Shown: positions 1-9,325, numbered from the stretch's first letter. The stretch: DNA of 64,000 bases from CAVTJX01 sp963735175 (GCA_963735175.1 CAVTJX010000015.1:248001-312000); one strand, 5' to 3'. Translations and numbers: made by a program. The notes: generated by a model from the sequence alone, not told the origin.

Positions 1-100
1 CGCGCGGTCGTCCGCGACCATCGACCTTCCCCCGCTTAACGCGAGGCTTCTCAACCACTAACGGGGCAATCACCGCCCACTGCTCGTCGGTCAAGTCCAT
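1..100 (-). CDS. IS5-family transposase, N-terminal part (runs off the window)
   Basis: This is the first 33 codons of a transposase reading leftwards off the window. The protein begins MDLTDEQWAVIAPLV and continues into a basic stretch with GRGRPR. That is the typical start of IS5/IS427-type transposases (the small N-terminal DUF4096-like domain that precedes the DDE nuclease). A strong Shine-Dalgarno (GGAGGT) lies 8 bases upstream of the ATG at 100. The catalytic DDE part is outside the window, so activity cannot be judged. The element sits directly against a truncated reading frame on the plus strand, which suggests that it inserted into a gene. Confidence 0.75.
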   Translation of the reverse strand, partial: MDLTDEQWAVIAPLVVEKPRVKRGKVDGRGRPR

Positions 101-178
101 CTTCCGAACCTCCGTGAAAGAGAGGCTCCCAAGATAAGAGACCGCGTGCTAACTGTCAACTGTTTTTGAGATGTGCTC
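1..178 (-). mobile_element. Terminal part of an IS5-like insertion sequence
   Basis: This is one end of an insertion sequence. The transposase start is at 100 on the minus strand, and about 75 bases of non-coding end follow. Read on the minus strand, the element appears to begin with GAGCACATCTCAAAAAC (178 downwards), which resembles the terminal inverted repeats of the IS427/IS5 groups. CTAG/TAG around 178-181 could be the target site. The other end lies outside the window, so neither the inverted repeat nor a target duplication can be confirmed. Confidence 0.6.
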
Positions 179-447
179 TAGAGATGGGCTGGTCCAGCGC
201 CTTGGCATTGACGTTTGCGATGAACAGCGCCTATGAGCTCCAGCGTTATGACAAGGCACTCTCGTATTTGGAACGGCTCTACGCGGATTATGGCGTACCG
301 AGCGTTGATGTTCCGGTAAAGCCGCCACTGAATCGTGATGCTCTACGCTTGCAAGCGAATCAACAGCGATACGAGCGGAAACGAGAAGCCTTGTTAAAGA
401 TGATCGCCGAACAACAGGGTAAACAAAATCAATCGCAACCCCGTTAA
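179..447 (+). pseudogene. 3' remnant of a gene cut by the insertion sequence
   Basis: An open frame runs from the insertion-sequence border to a TAA at 445-447 and encodes about 88 residues (MGWSSALALTFAMNSAYEL..., ending in ...EQQGKQNQSQPR). It has no convincing start or ribosome-binding site of its own; the nearest upstream codons lie inside the IS end. The piece AYELQRYDKALSYLERLY has the helix-turn-helix spacing of a tetratricopeptide-like repeat, followed by a charged, probably helical tail. I read it as the C-terminal stub of a TPR-like protein interrupted by the transposon. The original function cannot be recovered from this fragment. Confidence 0.45.
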
Positions 448-757
448 CAAGGAGCACAGGACGTGTATTTTCCCCACCCCGGCAGATCCTTGACCTTCCG
501 AGGCGGAAAGATCTTCTTTCGCGCGTAGGGGCGGGTCAAGCACGGGCAAACAAGAATCCACGCCAACGACCATTCCGGCGCGCGACCCGCCGAGCAACAC
601 CACTCCCTCGCCGAGCCGGGTTAAGCGAGCGAACGTTGTTGCATCAAGCGCGATATATAATCCGCGCAACCCGGCCGGAATTCTTCATTGGATTGATCTC
701 CTTATCTTCGTTTTTCGCTTTCTGCTTTTCGCTTTTCCATAAGCCTCGGGAAATCCT
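448..757. other. Intergenic region before the ABC exporter operon
   Basis: There is no convincing gene here. Short frames on both strands lack ribosome-binding sites and recognisable sequence. The region has a pyrimidine-rich stretch (690-745) just before the HlyD start and no clear promoter or terminator. Confidence 0.5.
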
Positions 758-1643
758 ATGCACATAACCCTACGCCTTACCCTCCTCGCCCTCGCCGCTC
801 TCGTCATCGTTGGTTGCGGACGCAATGGCAAAGAGGTCAATCCCTCGGGCACCCTCGAGACCACCGAGGTCGATATCGCTTCGACCATGGCGGGCCGCAT
901 CCGCGAGGTCCGGCCCGATCTCGGCGCTCGCGTCAAGGCCGGCGACACGCTCATCGTGCTCGACACCGAGCTGATCTCGCTGCAGCGCGCGCAGAGCGAA
1001 TCCACCCGCGCGAGCCTGCAAGCGCAGCGGCTGGTCACGGAAGACGCCCTCGCCCAGGCCGAAAGCACGCTCGACCTCGCCGATACCACCCTCGCCCGCA
1101 CCGAAGCCCTCGTGAAAGCGGGCAGCGCCACCAACCAGCAGCTCGACGAAGCGCAGACCAAACGCGACATCACTGCCCGCCAGGTGCTGGCCGCGCGGCA
1201 TCAATTGCAAGTGCTCGCCGCCGAGGAAGAAGAAGCTCAACGCCGCCCTCGCCGTCTTCGACCGCCAACTGCGCGACGGCGCCGTCCTCGCCCCCGTCAG
1301 CGGCACGGTGATTCTGCGCAGCGCCGAGCCCGGCGAAACCGCTTCACCCGGCAGCGTGCTGCTGCGCCTGGCCAATCTCGGCGAACTGGAACTGCGCATC
1401 TTCCTCGCCGAAGAAGACCTCGCCCGCGTGAAGCTCGGCCAGGAGCTGCCGGTGCTGGTCGATGCGTTGAAAGGCGACACGCTGAAGGGCAAAGTCACGT
1501 GGATCAGCCCCGACGCCGAGTTCACGCCCAAGAACGTGCAGACGCGGCAAGCCCGCACACAGCTCGTCTATGCCGTCAAGCTCACCGTGCCCAATCCCGA
1601 TGGCCGGCTGCACATCGGCATGCCCGCCGAGGTCAAGCTCTAA
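758..1643 (+). CDS. HlyD/YbhG-type periplasmic adaptor lipoprotein (one frameshift)
   Basis: This is the membrane-fusion adaptor of an ABC efflux system. It links inner-membrane permeases to the outer envelope. The N-terminus is a lipoprotein signal with lipobox VIVGC (Cys20). The first half of the biotinyl-lipoyl-like domain follows (GRIREVRPDLGARVKAGD, about residues 45-65), then a long Ala/Gln/Glu-rich coiled-coil hairpin (about 75-160). The second lipoyl half is LAPVSGTVILRSAEPGE, followed by the beta-barrel segment. The frame shifts once near 1230-1236, where an apparent extra base in a GAA run moves the reading from ...AAEEE to LNAALAVFDRQLRDG. The reconstructed length, about 294 residues, is near that of YbhG. 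It is the first gene of a five-gene operon; the next start is 1 base after its stop. Confidence 0.85.
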
Positions 1644-1644
1644 G

Positions 1645-2586
1645 ATGCCCGCTGCGCCGCGCACGTCCATCTCGAATTCGCCGGCCTTGCCAAGCGCTAC
1701 GGCGACACCGTGGCCCTCGAAGGCCTGTCGCTGGCCGTGCACGCCGGCGAGATCGTCGGCCTCATCGGCCCCGACGGCGCGGGCAAGACCACGCGCCATG
1801 CGCATCGCCTGCGGCCTGCTTCTGCCCGACGCCGGCCACGCGCGCATCATGGGCTACGACGTGGTGGAAAAGCCGATGGCCGTCAAGGAACACATCGGCT
1901 ACATGCCGCAGCGCTTCAGCCTCTACCCCGACCTCACCGTGGCCGAGAACCTGCGCTTCTTCGCCGACCTCTACGAAGTCCCCAAGGCCGAACGCGCCGC
2001 GCGGCAGGCAACGGCTGATGCAGTTCAGCCGTCTCGAACCGTTTCTGCAGCGCCGCGCCGGTCAGCTCTCCGGCGGCATGAAGCAGAAGCTCGCGCTCTC
2101 CTGCACGCTGATCCACACGCCCGACGTGCTGATCCTCGACGAACCCACCACCGGCGTCGATCCCGTCAGCCGCCAGGAGTTCTGGTCCATCCTCCGCGAC
2201 CTTGCCGACACCGGCCAGGCGCTGCTCGTCAGCACTCCCTATATGGACGAAGCCCTGCTCTGCCACCGCATGGTGCTCATGCATCGCGGCAAGGCGCTGG
2301 CCGCCGGCACGCCCGCCGACGTCACTGCCCGCTTCACCGCGCAAGCTGCTGGAGATCCTCGGCCCCGATCTGGACGCCGCCCGTCGCGCGCTGCGCAAGG
2401 CACCCGTGCCGGGCACGGAAGTCAACCGCTTCGGCGACCGCCTGCACGTGGTCTACGACACGCCCGCGCAGGAAACCGCCGTGCGCACGCCGTCTGGCCG
2501 GCATGGACGTTGAAATCCGCTCCGTCGCGCCGACCATCGAGGATGTCTTCGTCAGTCTGATGGTCGAGGAGGCCCCGCCCGCATGA
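1645..2586 (+). CDS. ABC transporter ATPase, first NBD of a YbhF/RbbA-like pair (frameshifted)
   Basis: This is the nucleotide-binding subunit of an ABC-2 type exporter. Pieces in successive frames give a complete domain: Walker A GPDGAGKTT, Q-loop YMPQRFSLYPDLTV, signature LSGGMKQKL, Walker B VLILDEPTTGVDP and the stretch STPYMDEA. The H-loop histidine is replaced by proline, as I recall from the first half of YbhF/RbbA-type double ATPases. Five single-base breaks are needed, near 1665 (loss), 1795, 2008, 2340 and 2488 (gains). Each one restores conserved sequence, so I treat the gene as intact with sequence errors rather than decayed. The ATG at 1645 follows the HlyD stop directly. The stop is TGA at 2584-2586. 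Confidence 0.8.
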   Translation: MPAAPRTSISNSPALPSATATPWPSKACRWPCTPARSSASSAPTARARPRAMRIACGLLLPDAGHARIMGYDVVEKPMAVKEHIGYMPQRFSLYPDLTVAENLRFFADLYEVPKAERAARQATADAVQPSRTVSAAPRRSALRRHEAEARALLHADPHARRADPRRTHHRRRSRQPPGVLVHPPRPCRHRPGAARQHSLYGRSPALPPHGAHASRQGAGRRHARRRHCPLHRASCWRSSAPIWTPPVARCARHPCRARKSTASATACTWSTTRPRRKPPCARRLAGMDVEIRSVAPTIEDVFVSLMVEEAPPA

Positions 2587-2623
2587 CACGCTCCGCGCTC
2601 GCATTGCCTCCCGGAGCATCACG

Positions 2624-3345
2624 ATGACGCCGTGTACGCCAGCGGCCTTAACACGCCGCTTCGGCGATTTCGTGGCCGTCGACAGGTGGATCTCGCCGTC
2701 TCGCGCGGCGAGATCTTCGGCTTCCTCGGCGCCAACGGCGCGGGCAAGACCACCACCATCCGCATGCTCTGCGGCCTGCTGACGCCCAGCGCGGGCGAGG
2801 CCTGGGTGGACGGCTTCCGACTCTCCACGCAGTCCGCCGAAATCAAGCGCCGCATCGGCTACATGAGTCAGAAGTTCAGCCTCTACACCGACCTCACCCT
2901 GCGCGAGAATCTGCAATTCTACGGCGGCGTCTACGGCCTGGGCGGCGCGGAGATCTCCAAACGCAGCACGGAGCTGATCGCGCGTCTGGGCCTTGAAGGC
3001 TTCCAGCACAAGCTCCCCTCCGCCTTGCCGCTGGGCTTCAAGCAGCGCCTCGCGCTGGGCTGTTCCGTGCTGCACGGCCCGCGCATTCTCTTTCTCGACG
3101 AGCCCACGGGCGGCGTCGATCCGTCGGCGCGCCGCACCTTCTGGGATCTGATCTACGACCTCGCCGACGGCGGCGCCACGGTCTTCGTCACCACGCACTA
3201 CATGGACGAGGCCGAGTACTGCCACCGCGTCTCGATCATGGACCAGGGCCGCGTCGTCGCGCTGGGGTCGCCCGCCGAACTGAAGTCCGAGTACCACGCC
3301 GCTACCATGCAGAACGTCTTTCTCAATGTGATCGCCCCCTCATGA
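2624..3345 (+). CDS. ABC transporter ATPase, second NBD of a YbhF/RbbA-like pair (one frameshift)
   Basis: This is the second ATPase of the exporter. The start chosen at 2624 has GGAG upstream and gives MTPCTPAALTRRFGDFVAVD. The frame changes once near 2683, where a G seems to be missing in GACAGGTGG. After that the reading is continuous: Walker A GANGAGKTT, Q-loop YMSQKFSLYTDL, Walker B ILFLDEPTGGVDP and H-loop TTHYMDEAEYCH. The usual LSGGQ signature is replaced by LPLGFKQRL, as I recall from the C-terminal NBD of YbhF and RbbA. The two half-ATPases fused in those proteins are therefore separate genes here. The stop overlaps the next start by 4 bases (ATGA). Confidence 0.85.
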
Positions 3346-4446
3346 TGCGCATCCGCTCCATCGCCCACAAGGAATTCCTGCACATCCTGCGCGACCCGCG
3401 CAGCCTCGCGCTGGCGATTCTCATGCCGCTGATGATGGTTCTGCTCTACGGCTACGCCATCGACATGGACATCAAGCGGCTGAAGGTCGGGATTCTCGAC
3501 CTCGACCACAGCTCCCAGAGCCTCGACTTTGTGCGCCGCATGACCAGCGGCCAGTTCATCGTCGACGCCGGGCGGCTGCCCTCGCGCGGCGAAGTCGAAC
3601 CCGCCTTCCGCCGCGATCGGTTCCGCGCGGTGCTGGTCTTTCCCGCGGGATATGGCCGCGATCTGGTGAGCGAGCGCGTCTCGCCGGTGCAGATCCTGGT
3701 GGACGGCGCCGACGGCGCCACCGCCGCCGCCGCCGACAACTATTTGCGCGCCGTCGTCGTGCGCTTAAGCCGTGAGCTGGCCAGGAGCGCCTGGGCAGCG
3801 TGCCCACGCCCGTCGAGACCCGCGCCCGCGTGTTCTTCAACCCCGAACTGAAGAGCGCCAATTTCATTGTCCCCGGCCTGGTGGCGATCATCCTTATCAT
3901 GATCTGCGCGCTGCTGACGAGCATCGCCATCGTCCGCGAAAAAGAAGCGGCACCTTAGAGCAGATTCTCACGACTCCTGTCCGCCCCTCGCAGGTGATCA
4001 TCGGCAAGATCCTGCCCTACATGCTGGTGGCGATGCTCGACGCCGCCTTCGTCGTGCTGCTGGGCCGCGTCATCTTCCACGTGCCGATGGAAGGCTCGTA
4101 CCTCGTGCTCGCCGCCTACAGCACGCTTTACCTCGCGATTTCGCTCGGCATCGGACTGCTGATCTCCGCGGTGACGCAGACGCAGCAGGTGGCGATGATG
4201 ATCGCGCTCGTGATTACGCTCCTGCCGACACTGATGCTCTCGGGCTTCATCTTCCCCATCTCGTCCATGCCGCTGCCGCTGCAGACCATCAGCCGCATCA
4301 TCCCCGCCACCTACTTTCTGCCGGTGATCCGCGGGATCATGCTCAAGGGGCAGATGTGGTTTCCTTTAGAAGGCGGCGTAATGCTGGCAATGGCGGTCTT
4401 CTTCCCGGCGCTGGCGATTAAAAAATTCCGTGCGAGGCTCGACTGA
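3342..4446 (+). CDS. ABC-2 type permease, YbhS-like (two frameshifts)
   Basis: This is an inner-membrane permease of the ABC-2/DrrB class. It has an N-terminal membrane anchor after the cytoplasmic start (IAHKEFLHILRDPRS, then LAILMPLMMVLLYGYAID). A large periplasmic domain follows (DLDHSSQSLDFVRRM, then VLVFPAGYGRDLV). Five further membrane segments occupy the C-terminal half, including MLVAMLDAAFVVLLGRVIF and VAMMIALVITLLPTLMLSG. Two single-base losses interrupt it, near 3781 and near 3950, in the usual REKE.GTLEQ motif at the start of the permease core. The reconstructed length is about 369 residues, normal for the family. The start overlaps the upstream ATPase and the stop (TGA) shares a base with the next ATG, so the genes are probably translationally coupled. 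Confidence 0.85.
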
Positions 4447-5588
4447 TGCTCACGCGCTGGCTGATCCCCGTCCTCTATCTCGTGCAGAAGGAATTCCGCC
4501 AGGTCTTCCGCGACAAGGCGATGCTGCGCATCATCTTCGCCATGCCGCTGATCCAGCTCTTTGTGCTGGGCTACGCGGCGCAGACCGATCTGCGCAACAT
4601 CCGCCTCTCGGTCTTCGATGAGGACCGCACCACGGAAAGCCGCGCGCTGGCGCGCTCCTTCTATCAGAATGACATCTTCATTCCCGGTCCCGCCGTGGCG
4701 ACGGGCGCGGCCCTTTCGGAGCTGCTCTATCGCGGCAAGGCCGACATCACCGTCTGGATCCCGCGCGACTATGCATCCGATCTCGCCGCACGCCGCACGG
4801 CCACGGTGGGGATCAATGTCAGCGGCATCAATTCCTCCATCGCCGGGCGTTCCATGGGGTATGCCGAGGCCATCGTGCGCGGCGAGGGCGCGAAGGTGAT
4901 GGAACAGTGGCGGCTGGCGCGGCCCGAAATGGCGCGGCAGGAGCACCGCATCGAGGCCGTCACCCGCTTCTTCTACAATCCCGAACTCGAGAGCCGCTTT
5001 TACATGGTGCCGGCGATTCTCGTGATTCTCCTGACGGTGATCTCCGGGATGCTCACGGGCATGGCCGTGGTCCGCGAAAAGGAGATCGGCACGCTGGAGC
5101 AGCTTTTGGTGACGCCACTCACGCCGGGGCAGATCGTGGCGGGGAAAGTCATTCCGTTTGCAGTATTGGCGTTCGTCGAACTGGCTTTCGCCGTAACGGT
5201 GGCGCTGCTCTGGTTCCACGTGCCGCTGATCGGTTCGCTGTGGGTGCTCGCGCTGTCATCGCTGGTTTACCTGCTGGTGACGCTGGGCGGCGGGCTGTTG
5301 GCCTCGACCGTAAGCAGCACACAGCAGCAGGCGATGTTCACGGTCTGGTTCTTTTTGATTTTCGGCATCATGACCAGCGGTTTTTTCTATCCCATCGAAA
5401 ACATGCCGCGCGTGATTTACTGGATGACCTACGTAAACCCCATGCGCTACTTTGTCGCCATCATCCGCGGCATCTTTTTAAAAGGCGCCACCCTGCCCGA
5501 CCTCCTCCCCAACCTCATCCCCCTCGCCATCATGGGCGTGCTCGTCTTTACCATTGCCGTGCTGCGCTTCCAAAAACGCGTCGCTTAA
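4446..5588 (+). CDS. ABC-2 type permease, YbhR-like
   Basis: This intact 380-residue permease is the partner of the preceding one. It has the same architecture: anchor helix at about 25-45 (MLRIIFAMPLIQLFVLGYA), an extracytoplasmic domain of about 130 residues, then five membrane segments starting near ILVILLTVISGMLTGMAVV. The conserved cytoplasmic REKEIGTLEQLLVTPLTP follows the first core helix. Two different permeases plus two different ATPases plus an HlyD lipoprotein match the YbhGFSR and YhiI-RbbA-YhhJ families. Relatives of these are linked to drug or cation export or to ribosome-associated ATPase activity. The substrate cannot be told from sequence. It is the last gene of the operon. 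Confidence 0.88.
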   Translation: MLTRWLIPVLYLVQKEFRQVFRDKAMLRIIFAMPLIQLFVLGYAAQTDLRNIRLSVFDEDRTTESRALARSFYQNDIFIPGPAVATGAALSELLYRGKADITVWIPRDYASDLAARRTATVGINVSGINSSIAGRSMGYAEAIVRGEGAKVMEQWRLARPEMARQEHRIEAVTRFFYNPELESRFYMVPAILVILLTVISGMLTGMAVVREKEIGTLEQLLVTPLTPGQIVAGKVIPFAVLAFVELAFAVTVALLWFHVPLIGSLWVLALSSLVYLLVTLGGGLLASTVSSTQQQAMFTVWFFLIFGIMTSGFFYPIENMPRVIYWMTYVNPMRYFVAIIRGIFLKGATLPDLLPNLIPLAIMGVLVFTIAVLRFQKRVA

Positions 5589-5680
5589 GCGGCGTGGTCG
5601 CCGCAGACCGAGGCGCTGACGCCTATGAATTCCGCGCTTCGCTTGCTGGATCGTTCCGTCGCCGTGGTGGCCTTTAAGGC
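5589..5680 (+). repeat. Dispersed repeat, copy A, starting right after a stop codon
   Basis: From just behind the permease stop, GGCGTGGTCGCCGC followed by GACCGAGGCGCTGACGCC resembles a stretch directly behind the icd stop (42413 downwards, minus strand), about 80% identical over 65 bases by eye. A weaker copy follows the stop at 18205. All three read in the same direction as the gene they follow. Confidence 0.5.
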
Positions 5681-5708
5681 CGCCATGTGTTTGTGTGATA
5701 AAGGGGCG

Positions 5709-5892
5709 AATCCCGGATCGAGTCCGGGACAAGCCTGAAAATTCGCCGCCGCGAGATGGGTCGCCGCGCAAAGATTCCACTCCCCGCACGTTCCGAATCC
5801 AATCCCCCCACCCGGACTTGATCCGGAATGATGGGGGGCAAGGGGGGGTGGGATTTCCGCAATCGCCGCGCGGGGTTTCCTTACCCCGCGCG
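5709..5892. repeat. Cluster of REP-like palindromes
   Basis: Three inverted repeats lie in a gene-free stretch. TCCCGGATCGAGTCCGGGA is at 5711-5729. The related CCCGGACTTGATCCGG at about 5811-5826 is framed by CCCCCC and GGGGGG. A perfect 10-bp stem CGCGCGGGGT/ACCCCGCGCG with a 6-base loop is at 5867-5892. No protein-coding frame is convincing between 5589 and 6076. The palindromes may act as 3' stabilisers or terminators of the ABC operon. Confidence 0.5.
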
Positions 5893-6076
5893 TAATCGAA
5901 TAACCGGCTCCCGCCTCCGCGGGATCTTTCGCTATACCGGCGAGTATTAGATAAGTCATTCTAATGCGCAACTATTTCGACGGCAAGCGGGATACGGTCC
6001 GATTATGCCGCGCAATTTATAGAGTTCATCTTATTCATGCTACCGTATGGAAACGACACGGAACGAGGAGGCTGTT

Positions 6077-6496
6077 ATGGCGGAGTCGAGGTTGATCTCG
6101 CAGTATCGTCTGGTGATTGACGAGGGATTTAATAAGGGGAATCTGGCGGCGGTGGATCGGGCAGTGGCGGCGAATGTAATCGAACATGAGACCGGGATCG
6201 AAGCCGGCGGGCTGGAGGGTTTGAAGAACGCGATCCGGATGTTCCGTACGGCGTTTCCTGATCTGCACATGACGCTCGACGACGTCTGGGAGATCGGCGA
6301 CAAGGTGATCGGCCGCTGCCGCATCACCGGCACGCACCGCGGCCCGTTGGGCGATATTGCGCCGACGGGAAAGCAGGTGGATATCGATGCCATTGACATC
6401 ATCCGCTTCGCCGGCGACAAATGTGTAGAGCACTGGGGCCTGACCGACCGCATGGCGATGATGGAGCAGCTCGGAGTGGTACCGGAAATGCACTGA
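6077..6496 (+). CDS. SnoaL-like polyketide-cyclase/ester-cyclase family protein
   Basis: This small soluble alpha+beta barrel protein of 139 residues belongs to the SnoaL-like/ester cyclase group. It shows the usual order of motifs: an N-terminal helix with DEGFNKGNLAAVDRAVA, then VIEHETG, the core AFPDLHMTLDDVWEIGDKV, the strand GRCRITGTHRGPLGDIAPTG, and the closing IIRFAGDKCVEHWGLTD. The family fold carries many different activities, so no substrate can be assigned. The start at 6077 is preferred to an ATG ten codons upstream because GAGGAGG ends 5 bases before it. A clear terminator follows, so the gene appears to be monocistronic. Confidence 0.8.
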   Translation: MAESRLISQYRLVIDEGFNKGNLAAVDRAVAANVIEHETGIEAGGLEGLKNAIRMFRTAFPDLHMTLDDVWEIGDKVIGRCRITGTHRGPLGDIAPTGKQVDIDAIDIIRFAGDKCVEHWGLTDRMAMMEQLGVVPEMH

Positions 6497-6520
6497 GCGG
6501 CGGAGCCCGGTCTGAAGTTC

Positions 6521-6547
6521 AAAAGGCGCACGCGGAGTGCGCCTTTT
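6521..6547 (+). terminator. Rho-independent terminator behind the SnoaL-like gene
   Basis: The stem AAAAGGCGCAC/GTGCGCCTTTT with a 5-base loop carries its T-run in the 3' arm. It starts 24 bases behind the stop codon. Confidence 0.85.
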
Positions 6548-6769
6548 GTGTGGGCGGATTTCGGCCGGGTTGCGCGGATTCAGAAACGTAGTGAAAGGTG
6601 AAAGGGTCGCCCGCTTAACCCGGCTCGGCGGAGGTCGAATTTCGCGGGGTGAAGGCACGCCGCGCGGCAGAACGAAGCCCGGCAAGCTGGGCGCAACGGT
6701 GGTTCATTTATAAAACAACGGGTTAGCTATCAGGGTGGACCCGTTGTCTGAGTTTCTTGGGGGTGGTCG

Positions 6770-6797
6770 TTGCTTCTGGGTGAGAGATTGATATATT
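6770..6797 (+). promoter_or_regulatory. Possible sigma70-like promoter of the MFS gene
   Basis: TTGCTT, 16 bases, TATATT lies 72 bases upstream of the MFS start. The -10 hexamer matches those found before other genes of this window. The rest of 6548-6869 holds no gene I can support. Confidence 0.35.
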
Positions 6798-6869
6798 GTG
6801 CGCTGATGGCCCGGCCGTCTGGCGGGGCAAGCTCCTGTTGCGCAAGCGTTTTCACCTCTGAGAAGTGCC

Positions 6870-8201
6870 ATGGCCGAACCCACTGAAGCCGTTGAAGTCG
6901 TAGCCGCCGAAGAACCGCAGCTCAGTCTGCGCGAGAATTTCCGCATCCTGTTCAAGGCCTCGCGGGCCTTCTGGATGGTCAACATGGTCAACTTCGGCGA
7001 CGGGATCGCCTATTTCGGCATCCTCAATCTGCTGACGTTGTTCATCGGACAGGACGTCGGCTTTTCCGAGCAGACGACCGGCGTGGCCGTCTCCTTCTTT
7101 ACCGGGCTTGTGACGCTCTTCATGTTCGGCGGCGGGTTCATCAGCGACAAGCTCGGCGTGCGCCGCGCGCTGACGCTCTCGCTGGTGGTCGTGCTCGTCG
7201 GGCGGCTGTTCCTCGTCGGCAGTCCGCTCGCGGGTGGCATGGCGAGCATGGTGCTGTGGACCGGCCTCTTGCTGATGGGTATGGCCGAGGGCGTGATTCA
7301 GCCGGCGCTGTACGCGGGCGTGAAGGAGTTCACCGATCCGCGCACGGCCACCATCGGTTATTCGCTGCTCTACGCGATCATGAATCTGGGCATCGCGGCG
7401 GAAGCCTTCGTGTCGCCCTTCATCCGCGAGCAGTCGGGGATCGCCGGCGTGTTCTGGGCGATGATCGCGATTACGGTCCTTATGATTGCCGGCAATCTGG
7501 CGTTCTTCACGCGACGGTCGAGAAGCGCGACCGCGTGGTGGAATACGTCAAGCCCGACAAGGCCGACGTGCGCACGGCGTGGGCGAAGTTCCGCGCGCTG
7601 CCGTTTATGGATGCGCGCTTTCTGTTCTTCATCTTCATTCTGCTGCCCGTGCGCACGCTCTTTGCCCACCAGTGGCTGACGCTGCCGGATTACGTGATGC
7701 GCTGTTTCCCCGAAAACATCGGCGCGCGCTACGAATGGTTCCAGGGACTGAATCCCGTCATCATCGTGATCTTCGTGCCGCTGATGGCCGCGCTGACGCG
7801 CAACGTGAAGATCGTGAACATGATGATCATCGGCACGGCGGTCTCGGCCGATGACGACCTTTATCCTCGTGCCCGGCCCGCACCTGTGGACGCTGATTAC
7901 CTATGTCGTCGTGTTCTCCTTCGGCGAGGCGCTGTGGTCGAGCCGCTTTCTGGAATACGTCGCCAATCTCGCCCCGGCGGGGCAGGTGGGCGCCTACATG
8001 GGTCTGGCGGGCATTCCGTGGTTCCTCGCCAAGATGACCACCGGCTTGTACAGCGGCTCGATGATCCAGAAGTTCATTCCCGAAGGCGGCCCGCTGGACA
8101 GCGGCACGATGTGGCTGATCTACGCCTGCATCGCGATGATCTCGCCCGTGGGTCTGCTGCTGGGCAAGAAGTGGGTGGAAAAGGGAAAGCACACGGCGTG
8201 A
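6870..8201 (+). CDS. Major facilitator superfamily transporter, possibly POT-like (two frameshifts)
   Basis: This is an inner-membrane secondary carrier with about twelve membrane segments. The N-terminal half is intact to about residue 213. It carries the typical loop 2-3 signature GGFISDKLGVRRAL and helices such as MVLWTGLLLMGMAEGVI. The C-terminal half continues after a single-base loss near 7512 (VEKRDRVVEYVKPDKADV) and a single-base gain near 7851, ending in ISPVGLLLGKKWVEKGKHTA. The segment WFQGLNPVIIVIFVPLMAAL resembles the start of the second bundle in proton-coupled oligopeptide transporters, so a POT-like role is possible but weakly supported. The reconstructed length is about 443 residues. 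It is flanked by terminators and is probably transcribed alone. Confidence 0.75.
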
Positions 8202-8253
8202 AATTGGGAGCGTGATCTATTTTGAGTAGGTTGTCCGGTATCTGACAGCCACG

Positions 8254-8282
8254 CGAGGCCGCCCTGAAGCGGCCTCGTTTTT
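8254..8282 (+). terminator. Rho-independent terminator behind the MFS gene
   Basis: The stem CGAGGCCGC/GCGGCCTCG with a short CCTGAA loop is followed by TTTTT. It lies about 50 bases behind the stop codon. Confidence 0.85.
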
Positions 8283-8774
8283 ATTCGAGTCACTGTTCTA
8301 CCGACCGGTATCAAGCTGTCCTCAAGTGCGAGAAAATTGGGGGGGCATGGATCGCGGTCGTGCCTCTCCATTTTGCCTCGCAATCTGTCATTGCCGATTC
8401 CATCGGCTGGCGTGAACTGGAAACTGACCGGAATTGCGGGGTGGTTTGGACGGTAAACTGCACCGTGAGTAATGGTCCCAGAATTGGCGAGTCCGAATTA
8501 TCCGGCGTGGTCTTCGCGCGAAAAAGATACCCCCGGCGGGGGATCTTTGTCTATGAAAAAATGACCGCCAGCGCGGTGGAACGGGTGTGCTTCCGGCAAC
8601 TATTTTGTGACCGTTGCCGCCCGTTACACGGCGGCGAAAAGGGCCTGGCGGACGGTTTGCGGAGCCGGACCGGGATTATGAAATGCCGGTTGGATGTTCT
8701 GAATCCGGGTGAAATGGGGCGGCAAACGGTTGTCTTTTCTGTTCCAAAAATATTTCAATCGCACTTAAAGTCGC
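8283..8774. other. Intergenic region with one strong hairpin
   Basis: No credible gene is present. A 146-codon frame (8360-8800) has no ribosome-binding site, a Cys/Arg-rich composition and no recognisable motif. A hairpin AAAGAT-A-CCCCC/GGGGGATCTTT sits at 8523-8548 and may be a terminator or processing site. Confidence 0.45.
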
Positions 8775-8803
8775 TTGTGTCGGGCGGATTTCTTCATTAA
8801 ATT
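8775..8803 (+). promoter_or_regulatory. Possible promoter of the RRM gene
   Basis: TTGTGT, 17 bases, TAAATT. If used, it would give the RRM mRNA a leader of about 160 bases. A GGGG/CCCC hairpin (about 8938-8951) lies just before the ribosome-binding site. Confidence 0.35.
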
Positions 8804-8970
8804 CCCGCCCATAAAAGTTGGCTTGGACGTTCCGTTCTCTTGTTTTGGGCCTCAGGGCCTCGTCGCTGGCCTGTGTCACGGGAGGGATTTTGGATTCCTT
8901 TTCGGCTTGGCGATGGAAATGGTGGTGACAGGGAATCGGGGTGCATCCCCAAGGTGGAAAGGATTCTGAG

Positions 8971-9264
8971 ATGGTGAACATTTACGCGGGCAACCTGGCC
9001 TACTCGGTCACAGAAGAAGACCTGCGGGGGGCGTTCGAAGCGTACGGCACGGTGGAGCGGGTGTCGGTGATTGCGGACCGGCTGACGGGCCGGTCGCGCG
9101 GTTTTGGTTTTGTGGAAATGCCGAACGATGCGGAAGGGCAGACGGCGATCGCGTCGCTCCACGACGTGGATCTGAAGGGGCGGCCGATGCTGATTCGCGA
9201 AGCCCGGCCCAAGGCGGAAGGTCATGGCGGCTACAACCAACCCCGCCAAGAGCATTCGGCCTGA
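8971..9264 (+). CDS. RRM-domain RNA-binding protein (cold-inducible Rbp type)
   Basis: This 97-residue protein is made of a single RNA recognition motif. RNP2 is NIYAGNLAYSV (residues about 3-13) and RNP1 is RSRGFGFVEM (about 41-50), with the aromatic residues used for stacking on RNA bases. A short, Gly- and Gln-containing tail follows (EGHGGYNQPRQEHSA). Such single-RRM proteins occur in cyanobacteria and many FCB and delta-type bacteria and often respond to cold. The ATG at 8971 follows GGAAAGGA by 7 bases. The long leader before it could be where expression is controlled. The gene stands alone between a candidate promoter and a strong terminator. Confidence 0.9.
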   Translation: MVNIYAGNLAYSVTEEDLRGAFEAYGTVERVSVIADRLTGRSRGFGFVEMPNDAEGQTAIASLHDVDLKGRPMLIREARPKAEGHGGYNQPRQEHSA

Positions 9265-9293
9265 TCAAGGGTGCATACACCTGGAACAGAAAG

Positions 9294-9325
9294 AGCCGCG
9301 CAGGATTTCCTGCGCGGCTTTCGTT
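9294..9325 (+). terminator. Rho-independent terminator behind the RRM gene
   Basis: AGCCGCGCAGG/CCTGCGCGGCT forms an 11-bp stem, followed by TTCGTTTT. Confidence 0.88.

Noticed and set aside
8360..8800. 146-codon open frame on the plus strand
   Set aside because: No ribosome-binding site, odd composition (Cys and Arg rich), no motif; it overlaps a hairpin and a probable promoter.
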